Shown here: positions 8,365 to 15,818 of the stretch, piece by piece
How positions within the stretch are numbered: the stretch's first letter is position 1
How the letters are laid out: each line of letters opens with the position of its first letter
Origin: Pseudomonas putida
GTDB taxonomy: Bacteria > Pseudomonadota > Gammaproteobacteria > Pseudomonadales > Pseudomonadaceae
Assembly (NCBI RefSeq): GCF_016406145.1
Contig: NZ_CP066306.1
Coordinates: 3,038,001 to 3,102,000 of the forward strand
Direction: 5' to 3'
Length of the DNA stretch: 64,000 nt
Position numbers and translations under genes: made by a program
The notes under the pieces: model-generated
What the model was told of the DNA's origin: nothing
What the model saw: only the letters and a program-made list of their open reading frames with translations
The model's database searches: none

Positions 8365-9999
8365 ATGAAGACCTTGAGGTCGATGTCGATCAGCCGCCGT
8401 TTGTGGCTGATACTGCTGGTTGCGGTGGCAATGCTGGTGATCCTCGGCCTGCTGATGCTGCGTCAGATCCATGGCGACCTGTACCAGGCCAAGGCGGAGA
8501 AAACCCGCCATGTGGTGCAGACCGCTGCGGGCGTGCTGGCGTATTACCAGGGCCTGGAGGCCGCCGGCACGCTCAGCCGCGATGCTGCCCAGCAACAGGC
8601 CCTGCAGGTGGTGCGCGCGCTGCGCTACGACCAGAACGACTACTTCTGGATCAACGATCTGGGGCCGAAAATGATCATGCACCCGGCCAACCCCAAGCTC
8701 GACGGCCAGGACCTCTCCGCCATTCGCGACCCTGACGGTTTCGCCGTATTCAACGAAATGGCTGCCCTCGCCCGCAGCCAAGGCGCAGGCCCGGTCAATT
8801 ACCGCTGGCCCAAGCCCGGTGCCAACGAACCGGTGGCCAAGACTTCTTATATTCAGCTGTTCAAGCCATGGGGCTGGATCATCGGCTCTGGCGTGTACAT
8901 CGATGATGTGCAGGCTGAGTTCGCCCGTCAGTTGCGCCATGCCTCGCTGGTGGGCCTGGGCATCGCCCTGCTGATGGCTCTGTTGGTCATGCTCATCGCC
9001 CGTAGCATCGCCCGCCCGTTGCAGGAAGCGGTACAGGCGATGGGCAACATCGCCAGCGGCGAAAGCGACCTCACCCGACGCCTGGATACCCATGGCCGTG
9101 ACGAAATCACCCACCTGGGCGAGCACTTCAACCGTTTCAACGGCAAGTTGCAGCGTGTGGTAGGCCAACTGCAGGGCGCGGCGCACTCATTGGCGCAGTC
9201 CGCCGGGCATGTCGGTGACAATGCCGGTGCCGCGCAACAACGCAGCGCACAGCAATCGATGCAGATGGACCAGGTAGCAACAGCGGTCAATGAGGTGACT
9301 TACGCGGTGCAGGACGTGGCCAAGACTGCGGAGCAGGCTGCAGGCGAAATGCGCGCAGCGCAGCAGCAGGTGGAGCACGGGCAGCAAGCGATCCATGGCA
9401 GCCTGCAGCAGATCGACCGGCTTTCGGCGACTATCGACCAAGCGGTACACGTGATACGTGACCTGGCCGGGCACAGCACGAAAATCGGCGGGGTGCTGGA
9501 GGTGATACGCTCCATCGCCGAACAGACCAACCTGCTAGCCCTCAATGCGGCCATCGAAGCGGCCCGCGCCGGCGAGCAGGGCCGTGGCTTCGCGGTGGTG
9601 GCCGATGAAGTTCGGCTGCTGGCTCAACGCAGCGCCCAGTCGACGGCAGAGATTCACACCATGATCGAGCACCTGCAAGGGCAATCGGACGCCGCGGTCA
9701 AGGCCATCGACACCAGCAGCGAAGCTTCGCGCCAGACAGTGGAGCAAGCCCGGGAGGCCGGCTCCAGCCTGGACGCCATCAGCCAGGCGCTGCACAACCT
9801 TACGGTGCTCAACGCCACCATTGCCAGCGCCACCTTGCAGCAGTCGCATGTAGTAGAGGAGATCAATCGGAACGTGCTGGATACGGCCGGGTTGTCGCAG
9901 CAGACCGCCGTTGCGGCCCAGCAGTCCAGTGATGCAGGCGTGGCATTGGGCCAATTGAGTGAGGAGCTGGAGCAGTTGTTGCGCCAGTTCCGCGTTTAG
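8365..9999 (+). CDS. mcpP: Methyl-accepting chemotaxis protein, single Cache, McpP-like
   Basis: This 544-residue chemoreceptor has a first membrane helix (near residues 12-32), a periplasmic single-Cache domain (about 35-185, with [16 protein letters not shown] and [20 protein letters not shown]), a second helix (near 195-215), a HAMP domain, and a signalling domain with the hairpin tip [20 protein letters not shown]. The Cache motif and the neighbouring uppP match remembered P. putida McpP, a receptor for acetate, pyruvate, propionate and lactate; the ligand is inferred from that. The ATG at 8365 has GGGAG 10 bases upstream and is preferred over 8326. A FliA-like promoter lies upstream. Confidence 0.85.
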   Translation: MKTLRSMSISRRLWLILLVAVAMLVILGLLMLRQIHGDLYQAKAEKTRHVVQTAAGVLAYYQGLEAAGTLSRDAAQQQALQVVRALRYDQNDYFWINDLGPKMIMHPANPKLDGQDLSAIRDPDGFAVFNEMAALARSQGAGPVNYRWPKPGANEPVAKTSYIQLFKPWGWIIGSGVYIDDVQAEFARQLRHASLVGLGIALLMALLVMLIARSIARPLQEAVQAMGNIASGESDLTRRLDTHGRDEITHLGEHFNRFNGKLQRVVGQLQGAAHSLAQSAGHVGDNAGAAQQRSAQQSMQMDQVATAVNEVTYAVQDVAKTAEQAAGEMRAAQQQVEHGQQAIHGSLQQIDRLSATIDQAVHVIRDLAGHSTKIGGVLEVIRSIAEQTNLLALNAAIEAARAGEQGRGFAVVADEVRLLAQRSAQSTAEIHTMIEHLQGQSDAAVKAIDTSSEASRQTVEQAREAGSSLDAISQALHNLTVLNATIASATLQQSHVVEEINRNVLDTAGLSQQTAVAAQQSSDAGVALGQLSEELEQLLRQFRV

Positions 10000-10094
10000 C
10001 GGCGTCACGATCACGCCAGGACCCTCAAGGTAGAGCTTCTCGAGCGCCAACCTGACATTTTTGCCAGTAGACCTGGTACGGCCAGCTGAACACT

Positions 10095-10124
10095 GTGAAA
10101 CCTCCATTGACCTGGAGGTTTCAC
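10095..10124 (+). promoter_or_regulatory. 12-bp inverted repeat masking a ribosome binding site
   Basis: GTGAAACCTCCA (10095-10106) and TGGAGGTTTCAC (10113-10124) are exact reverse complements around a 6-base loop. The right arm contains the GGAGG Shine-Dalgarno of the gene starting at 10126. In RNA the stem would bury that site. No T-run follows, so it is unlikely to be a simple terminator. An RNA thermometer, a protein-bound leader or a DNA operator are all possible. Confidence 0.7.
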
Positions 10125-10125
10125 T

Positions 10126-11802
10126 ATGGATACCCGTTACCTTTGCGGTGCGCTGCTCGTGGCCCTATCCCCTGCCTGGGCCGATCCGCAGCCAATAACC
10201 CACCTTGACCCGATACAAACGCTGCAGCGTATCAACCGCAACTACAACACGGTGACCGATGCCTGCCGGGAGCCAGATACGCTGGCACCGCGGGGCCACT
10301 ACTACTGCAGTGGCGTAACATTGCGCATGGTCGACGATGGCAATTTCAACCCATGGGACTACAGCCCCTTTGCTGTCAAGACGGGCGCCACATCATTCAG
10401 CTGGATCCGCCGCGACTTGAGCACCAGCCGCCTCATACGCCCCGCCGGATACATCCTGCGTACGCCCATGGACGCGCGGGAGTTGGGCCTGCCAGTCATG
10501 GAGAAGGGGTTCGTGTGCATCTATAGCTTCGACGGCTTCACAGGCCCCGAACGCAAATGGTACGGATGCGGCCGTTATGGCTACCCCCTGCCAGCAAACC
10601 ATCTGAAAAATTCGGCAACCTCCCCGCCTAACCGCAACGCAGCACTTGCCTATGGCAACTGCGATACGCGAGGTGTCGATACCGCGCAGCAATGGCGCAA
10701 AAACTACCGCTACGCACGTAACGACATGAATAGCATCCAGGTAACTCAATGCTCCTGGAATGCCGAGCAGCCGTCGGACTGGAACGCGATGATCGATGTT
10801 CACGAAAACCCCAGGACCATCGGCAAGGACACGTTTGCCCGCAAGGAATTGTTCAACGAGTTCTTGCTGAGCAACGTGGAACCGGCACAACAGCAATCAC
10901 CAGACGATGGCAGTGCACGCCTGCCCTACATCGACGCGGTGATCTGGGATGTCAACAGCACCTACGTCGCCAACACTCGCGGCGATGTCAAGAAGCCCAA
11001 ACCTACCAAAGGGCTGGAACCTGCGCGCAGCTTCCAGCGCAAGCTCTACGCCCAGGGCTACGCTGTTCCGATCCTTCGTCTGAACTTCAACAAACCCGCT
11101 GCTCAACGGTTTGGTTTCGTCGAACAAGACCAGGTCGTGCCATTGGGCGCCAAACAGGCCAGCGCGGATGGTTACATTGAGTCGGCGCAATGGCTACTGC
11201 GCCTGGACCCTGGCAGCGGTCGCCAGGAGTGGACGCTCAAGGTGGTGCCCACTTCAGCCGGCACGCAGGCTCAAAGCACGCTTCAGCAGGCCATTTACGA
11301 CGAACTGCAAGCCCTGCGAGGCCAAGATCCACAATGGCGGGAAAATGAACGCAGCCCCGGCAGCATGCGCCAGCAACTCGAGTGTCTGGTGAGCAATTAC
11401 CCCGAGAAGAAGCAATGGAACCTGGAACCCTTCCGCCCCACCGTAAGTGCCGACGACGCGGCAAAGGCGCACTGTAATCCGGTGCTGCCTGTGACCTCGG
11501 AACTGATTGAACGCTCATCGTGGAACACGTTTACCGACAGGAGCAGCGGCAAGGTGCAGTGGGGGCTGCAGGTCATTCCCACTCGGGCCGGACGCTCGGC
11601 CCCCAACGAGGCTCTCTACCAGGAACTGGTGCGTCTGCGTGGCGACGATATCGAGTGGAAGGAACGCGCGGCAGGCAGTATGCGCGCGCAATTGGCTTGT
11701 CTGCAGAACAATTTCCGCAGCAAGGCACAGTGGCATCTTGAGCCCCACCGTCCTGCAGTGAGTGCTGAAAAAACCAAGGCCCAAGGGTGCAACCCAACAT
11801 GA
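10126..11802 (+). CDS. Secreted halovibrin-like protein with two DUF2599-type repeats
   Basis: This 558-residue protein has a signal peptide (MDTRYLCGALLVALSPAWA, cut near residue 19). The N-terminal 330 residues share ordered blocks with its convergent neighbour: YN-x(4)-AC, YCSGV (61-64), W-x(2)-SP, SFSWIRRD (near 90-97), GYILRTP, C-I-Y-x-F-D and GCG. This pattern matches what I recall of Pseudomonas HvnA halovibrin-like proteins; Vibrio halovibrins are secreted NAD glycohydrolases. The C-terminus has two tandem copies of a DUF2599-like module (about 348-448 and 459-556), each with YIE/LIE-x-(A/S)-x-W and ending (K/Q)WxLEP-R-P-x-VS-x-CNP. Activity here is inferred. Only one such module is in the neighbour. 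Confidence 0.7.
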   Translation: MDTRYLCGALLVALSPAWADPQPITHLDPIQTLQRINRNYNTVTDACREPDTLAPRGHYYCSGVTLRMVDDGNFNPWDYSPFAVKTGATSFSWIRRDLSTSRLIRPAGYILRTPMDARELGLPVMEKGFVCIYSFDGFTGPERKWYGCGRYGYPLPANHLKNSATSPPNRNAALAYGNCDTRGVDTAQQWRKNYRYARNDMNSIQVTQCSWNAEQPSDWNAMIDVHENPRTIGKDTFARKELFNEFLLSNVEPAQQQSPDDGSARLPYIDAVIWDVNSTYVANTRGDVKKPKPTKGLEPARSFQRKLYAQGYAVPILRLNFNKPAAQRFGFVEQDQVVPLGAKQASADGYIESAQWLLRLDPGSGRQEWTLKVVPTSAGTQAQSTLQQAIYDELQALRGQDPQWRENERSPGSMRQQLECLVSNYPEKKQWNLEPFRPTVSADDAAKAHCNPVLPVTSELIERSSWNTFTDRSSGKVQWGLQVIPTRAGRSAPNEALYQELVRLRGDDIEWKERAAGSMRAQLACLQNNFRSKAQWHLEPHRPAVSAEKTKAQGCNPT

Positions 11803-11847
11803 TCTGCAACGATGCATAGTCTTGCGCTGGGCTGCACGTGGTGGGTG

Positions 11848-13143
11848 TCACAGGTAGGGAACTGCCGGATACGGGTTGCAGCCCTGCGCTAATGACTGAT
11901 CGTGGCTAACGTCAGGTCTTGACGGTTCCAGGTTGTAGACCGGTTTGTAGCGCACTTCTTGGCCTTTGGAGACATGGGTCAGGTGACATACCAACTGGCG
12001 CCGCATGCCGCCTCCATATTTGGCACCACTCCAACGCGGGTCGGCACCATACTTGCGCACCAGCTCGGCATACATGGCGTCCGTCTGATCGCTCTTGATC
12101 CTGCGCCCACAATCAGTAGGCGTAACCGAAAGCGTCCACACGCCTTTACCCAGTTTCGGGTCATCACGCTGGATCCACTTGGCTGTCTGAATAAAGCCGT
12201 CGCACGATTTCGCCGAGACCTTCACCGGCCTTGGCAGGTCCTTGTGCTGAGCTGTCGCCTCGCAGGCAAATCGGGCTTTGCTGTCGGCGTTCTTGGGGAA
12301 ATCCATTTTCACGGTGGGCACCCACCTGCCGGTTTTCTGGTAATAGTCGAACTGATTCTTCATGGCATCCTTCCTGCCGCGCGCCTCGCTGTAAAAGAAT
12401 GCCGCCACCGGGGCCTTATCGGCACCCCAGGTAACCACCCTCAACTCCGTCTGCACCTGTCGGCCTTCGGTTCTGCCGGCGATCGATTTGCGCGCTTTGA
12501 TAAATTGCTCAAACGCATCCCGGCGTTCGGTGCGGGACATGCTGCCGCGCATGCTGAAGGCACACTGGCGTTTGTGGCGCACTTGGCGGTCTGAACTACC
12601 GCCCAAAGCCTCGTAGTGCTGTTTCCAGCCATTGAGGTCGTTGATACCGAGTGCCTGGCAACTTTTTTCAACGTTTGATGTTTGCCTGTTATCGCCACAG
12701 CCGCGTTCAGCCCGATAATCCGTCCACGCATCAATGGGGTAAGCACAATAAACATCAAGTTTGGATAGTGGTCGTTCAACAAACTGGCGCGGCGTAAAAA
12801 TAATGCCGTTGTTAGCGTTCAGCCCGGGGTCCTCGTAACCGATTCGATCACTGCGCATCCAGGACACCGAAACACCCCCGGAAGTCTGCGAGGCCGGGCT
12901 AGGGTTCCACACGTCATAACGCTGTGGCTGCCTTGCGCCGGCTTCATCCCATCGATGCGTCGCTCGCATCATCACACCGGAGCAGTCAACCGCAGGGTCG
13001 TTACCGCAAGCGGACGGCGTATTGTTGTACCACCGGGTAATTTCCGACACTACAGACTCACAACTAGCAGCCTGTACGGACACTGTAAAAGTGATGAGAG
13101 GAATAAATAACACGGGCGCGACTTTACCTGCCAATATATTCAT
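11848..13143 (-). CDS. Secreted halovibrin HvnA-like protein
   Basis: This 431-residue protein has a signal peptide of about 25 residues (MNILAGKVAPVLFIPLITFT onward to VQA). The mature part carries RWYNNTPSAC (near 37-46), DCSGV (53-57), WNPSPAS and SVSWMRSD (near 79-99), NNGIIFTP, YCAYPIDAWTDYRAERGCG and W-x(2)-HYE blocks, which fit the Pseudomonas HvnA group more closely than its neighbour does. A single DUF2599-like module follows from about residue 316 (FIQTAKWIQRDD to YNLEPSRPDVS and a terminal GCNP). Vibrio homologues are secreted NAD glycohydrolases. It is convergent with the preceding gene, 45 bases apart, and divergent from pnuC. Confidence 0.75.
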   Translation of the reverse strand: MNILAGKVAPVLFIPLITFTVSVQAASCESVVSEITRWYNNTPSACGNDPAVDCSGVMMRATHRWDEAGARQPQRYDVWNPSPASQTSGGVSVSWMRSDRIGYEDPGLNANNGIIFTPRQFVERPLSKLDVYCAYPIDAWTDYRAERGCGDNRQTSNVEKSCQALGINDLNGWKQHYEALGGSSDRQVRHKRQCAFSMRGSMSRTERRDAFEQFIKARKSIAGRTEGRQVQTELRVVTWGADKAPVAAFFYSEARGRKDAMKNQFDYYQKTGRWVPTVKMDFPKNADSKARFACEATAQHKDLPRPVKVSAKSCDGFIQTAKWIQRDDPKLGKGVWTLSVTPTDCGRRIKSDQTDAMYAELVRKYGADPRWSGAKYGGGMRRQLVCHLTHVSKGQEVRYKPVYNLEPSRPDVSHDQSLAQGCNPYPAVPYL

Positions 13144-13159
13144 GACATTGCCTCTGTTA

Positions 13160-13180
13160 AGTTGTGCAATTAATACAACT
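13160..13180. promoter_or_regulatory. Small dyad in hvn/pnuC divergent promoter region
   Basis: AGTTGT (13160-13165) and ACAACT (13175-13180) form an inverted repeat with a 9-base spacer, 17 bases upstream of the leftward halovibrin-like gene. The divergent region 13144-13328 otherwise shows no clear promoter to the eye. It is a weak operator candidate only. Confidence 0.3.
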
Positions 13181-13328
13181 GCGTGAAAGAGGCTAAAGTT
13201 ATGAGCTCATGGCGGCAACTGACAAAATTACTAGTTTTTGATTTGGCCGGATTTAATGCCAACATTTGCGCTGGCACTCGACGGCGTTCGCGGTACAATC
13301 GCGCCCCCGATTGTTCCAAGGATCGCCG

Positions 13329-13907
13329 ATGTCCGGCCTCGAACTCATCGCCGCCATCCTCGGCACCGCCGCCGTGTGGCTCACCGTCAAACAGAATGCC
13401 TGGTGCTGGCCGGTGGGCCTGGTCATGGTGCTCATTTATGGCTGGTTGTTCTTCGATGTGAAGCTGTACTCGGGCATGCTGCTGCAAGGAGCCTACGCGG
13501 TGTTGCAACTGTACGGCTGGTGGCAATGGAAACGCCCGGGCCGCGCCGAGGATGCTCGTGTGGTGTCGCACCTGCCCGGCCATGCGGTGCTCATCGGGCT
13601 GGCGCTCGGCCTGTTGCTCAGCGTTGCACTCGGCGCAGCCATGGCCTACTGGACCGATGCTGTCCTGCCCTGGCTGGATGCCACGCTGACCGGCTTCAGC
13701 CTGGTCGCGCAAGTGTGGATGGCGCAGAAACGCGTGCAATGCTGGCCGCTTTGGGTGGTGGTCGACGTGGTCTATGTCGGCCAGTACCTGCACCAGCAGC
13801 TGTATTTCACGGCCGGCTTCTTCGCCTTGCTGACCCTCATCGCCGTGCGTGGCTGGCTGGAGTGGCGCCATGACCCTGCGCTGCGGGCAAACGAGGTGCA
13901 GCCATGA
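13329..13907 (+). CDS. pnuC: Nicotinamide riboside transporter PnuC
   Basis: This 192-residue inner-membrane protein has seven hydrophobic segments and the PnuC family blocks KQNAWCWPVGLVMVLIYGW (near 22-40), YAVLQLYGWWQWKRP (near 55-70) and MAQKRVQCWPLWVVVDVVYV (near 133-152). PnuC carries nicotinamide riboside by facilitated diffusion, trapped by phosphorylation in the cytoplasm. The ATG at 13329 has AAGGA upstream and fits the family length; an upstream in-frame start at 13266 would add 21 untypical residues. It overlaps the kinase gene by 4 bases (ATGA). Confidence 0.93.
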   Translation: MSGLELIAAILGTAAVWLTVKQNAWCWPVGLVMVLIYGWLFFDVKLYSGMLLQGAYAVLQLYGWWQWKRPGRAEDARVVSHLPGHAVLIGLALGLLLSVALGAAMAYWTDAVLPWLDATLTGFSLVAQVWMAQKRVQCWPLWVVVDVVYVGQYLHQQLYFTAGFFALLTLIAVRGWLEWRHDPALRANEVQP

Positions 13908-14455
13908 AGGTCCTGGTACTGTGCGGCCCTGAGTCCACCGGCAAAAGCTGGCTAAGCGGCGAAATCCAGGCGCACTTTGGCGGTGTGGTGGTCAGCGAGT
14001 ACGTGCGGTATTTCATCGACCAGCAATGCCGCGACACCTGCTATGCCGATATCACCCCCATCGCCCGCGGCCAGTTGGCCTGGGAGGACCAGGCCCGGGA
14101 GATGGCGCCGCCGTTGCTGATCCTCGATACCCACCTGCTCAGCAATATGCTTTGGAGCCAAGCGCTGTTCCAGGATTGCCCACCCTGGCTTGAACAGGCC
14201 TTGCTTGCACGCCACTACGACCTGCATCTGCTGCTCAGTCCGCAAGGGGTTGGCTGGGTTGCCGATGGCCAGCGCAGCCAGCCCGACCTGGCTGACCGCC
14301 AGGCATTCTTCGATGACAGCCTGCAATGGCTGCAGCGCCATCAGCAAAGGCTGGAAATCATTGACGGCCACTGGTCCCAGCGTAGCGCCTCAGCATTACG
14401 TGCCGTGCAACACCTGCTGCTGGGCACAACTGCGCACTGCCCCACCGAGTGTTAA
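13904..14455 (+). CDS. NadR-type nicotinamide riboside kinase
   Basis: This 183-residue P-loop ATPase begins MKVLVLCGPESTGKSWLSG, with Walker A GPESTGKS at residues 8-15. VVSEYVRYFID (near 29-39) and LILDTHLL (near 71) match the NadR-like/AAA_28 ribosylnicotinamide kinase domain. Unlike E. coli NadR it lacks the repressor helix-turn-helix and the adenylyltransferase domain. The stop of pnuC and its start overlap in ATGA, so uptake and phosphorylation of nicotinamide riboside are translationally coupled. The product NMN would feed NAD synthesis. Confidence 0.88.
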   Translation: MKVLVLCGPESTGKSWLSGEIQAHFGGVVVSEYVRYFIDQQCRDTCYADITPIARGQLAWEDQAREMAPPLLILDTHLLSNMLWSQALFQDCPPWLEQALLARHYDLHLLLSPQGVGWVADGQRSQPDLADRQAFFDDSLQWLQRHQQRLEIIDGHWSQRSASALRAVQHLLLGTTAHCPTEC

Positions 14456-14534
14456 ACCGGTGATACACCTCGCTGGGCCTTGCCCCCCGTATTTGCGCAC
14501 TTCCCCACCAATTGCGGGGGGAGTGTCAAACGGA

Positions 14535-14610
14535 TGAGACATTGTTAAAAAAAGCGCTGCAGGCAACGTGCATAGAGGGCAAAACGGCAAGCGCCGGCGA
14601 ATGTGTCTCA
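14535..14610. promoter_or_regulatory. Inverted TGAGACA pair upstream of fapA, possible activator site
   Basis: TGAGACA (14535-14541) and TGTCTCA (14604-14610) are inverted 7-mers lying about 80-150 bases upstream of the -24 element, the usual place for enhancers bound by sigma-54 activators. Two direct TGATACA copies (about 14461 and 14615) flank them. The link is positional only. Confidence 0.25.
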
Positions 14611-14684
14611 GCGCTGATACAACAACTTCCGGTCGCTCCCAGCTAATTTCTGCAATCCACTGAATTTATAGCCTTTTCCAAAAG

Positions 14685-14700
14685 CGGCACGCCTCCTGCT
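14685..14700 (+). promoter_or_regulatory. Candidate sigma-54 (-24/-12) promoter of the fap operon
   Basis: CGGCACGCCTCCTGCT has the invariant GG (14686-14687) and GC (14698-14699) exactly 10 bases apart, and GGCACG matches the consensus TGGCACG-N4-TTGCW at its most conserved part. It lies 53 bases upstream of the fapA start. A sigma-54 activator gene stands at 22539-23864, downstream of the operon. Confidence 0.65.
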
Positions 14701-14752
14701 CTCCTCCTCGCAACGCTGAACTAGGCCAGCGCACGAAGAAGGAATCGCCGTC

Positions 14753-15190
14753 GTGAGCACACTGGATAAAGGCATTACCCGCCTCCTGTTTGTCGGTTGC
14801 GTATTGGGAGCAGGCATGGCGCTGCCGGTCCAGGCAGACAACGGGATCATCGTGATCACCCGCGATGTACAGCCTCGAATGGCGATACGTGCGCCACTGG
14901 CGCCCGACCCCAACCCCACTACCGCCAACGCCAACCCGTCCGCGTACGTGCTCAAACAGAGCACAGAATTGAGCGATGGCGACTTCGCCAACATCACCAG
15001 TGGCACGGGAATTTCTTCGCTGATTACCCAGCAGACCGACAATCTGGGCGGCAACATCAGCAACCAGAACCAGCTACCAAACATGGCAGCTGGTCGTGGC
15101 ACAGGCTCCGGCAACGGCATTTCAAACATGGTCAACTCAAGCGTTCAGCGTGGCCTTGCCCCCCTGCAGATCCTTACCGGAGGCAAATGA
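14753..15190 (+). CDS. fapA: Fap amyloid system protein FapA
   Basis: This 145-residue protein has a signal peptide (to about residue 28, GMALPVQA) and starts with GTG at 14753 behind AAGAAGGAA. It is the first gene of the fap operon. FapA is a periplasmic protein thought to act as a chaperone-like controller of FapB/FapC deposition. The middle segment AYVLKQSTELSDGDFANITS, followed by an Asn/Gln-rich stretch (GGNISNQNQLPN), and the C-terminal PLQILTGGK fit the family. The name comes from gene order and similarity. Confidence 0.88.
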   Translation: MSTLDKGITRLLFVGCVLGAGMALPVQADNGIIVITRDVQPRMAIRAPLAPDPNPTTANANPSAYVLKQSTELSDGDFANITSGTGISSLITQQTDNLGGNISNQNQLPNMAAGRGTGSGNGISNMVNSSVQRGLAPLQILTGGK

Positions 15191-15191
15191 G

Positions 15192-15770
15192 ATGAGGCAG
15201 ACGTTGTCTATCATGGCCACGTTGTTCAGTGTGTCGGCCCTCGCCCAATCCCCAGTCCCCGTACTCAACAATGCCACCATCGACAGCTCCGGCGCGCAAT
15301 ACCAAGGCAACTTCAGCGTAAACCAGGCCGCAGGCGACCGGCAGCAACAGGCCAATGCCCGGGCTTTTGCGATTGGCCACGGGGCTGATGCAACCACGCA
15401 GATTCGCCAACGCCAGCAGTCGATCGTCGATCCCAATATGGGAGCCACCGCCAGCATTCAGGGCGACGCCTTCAGCCATGGCAGCGGCGCTCTGGGGGTC
15501 AACCAGAGCGCAGGCGCCAGCACCCAACAGGCCAATGCCCTGCGCATCAGCATCAGTACACAACCGCAAAGCATCGATGACAGCGTCCTGTTGCAGCAGA
15601 ACGTGGCGCTGATCAACAGCTCCGATCCAACTGATACCTCACCCGGCTATCGCCAGGTCACTACCGGTGACCAGGCATTCACCGGTAGTCGCGGGGTCAT
15701 CCAGCTGAATCAGAGCGCCGGGGTGGGCAACCAGACGGCAAACACCCTGAGCGTACGGGTCGCAAACTGA
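15192..15770 (+). CDS. fapB: Minor amyloid subunit FapB
   Basis: This 192-residue secreted protein starts at ATG 15192, one base after the fapA stop codon, with a signal peptide ending SVSALA-QS. It carries three imperfect amyloid repeats built on the pattern NQ(A/S)AG-x(3)-QQAN-A: NQAAGDRQQQANARAFAIG, NQSAGASTQQANALRIS and NQSAGVGNQTANTLSVRV. FapB is the nucleator and minor component of Fap fibrils. The Gln/Asn-rich, cysteine-free composition suits an extracellular amyloid. Confidence 0.92.
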   Translation: MRQTLSIMATLFSVSALAQSPVPVLNNATIDSSGAQYQGNFSVNQAAGDRQQQANARAFAIGHGADATTQIRQRQQSIVDPNMGATASIQGDAFSHGSGALGVNQSAGASTQQANALRISISTQPQSIDDSVLLQQNVALINSSDPTDTSPGYRQVTTGDQAFTGSRGVIQLNQSAGVGNQTANTLSVRVAN

Positions 15771-15818
15771 CCCAAACAGGTGAGAACAACACTTAACCTA
15801 AAAAGACGGAGAAACACC

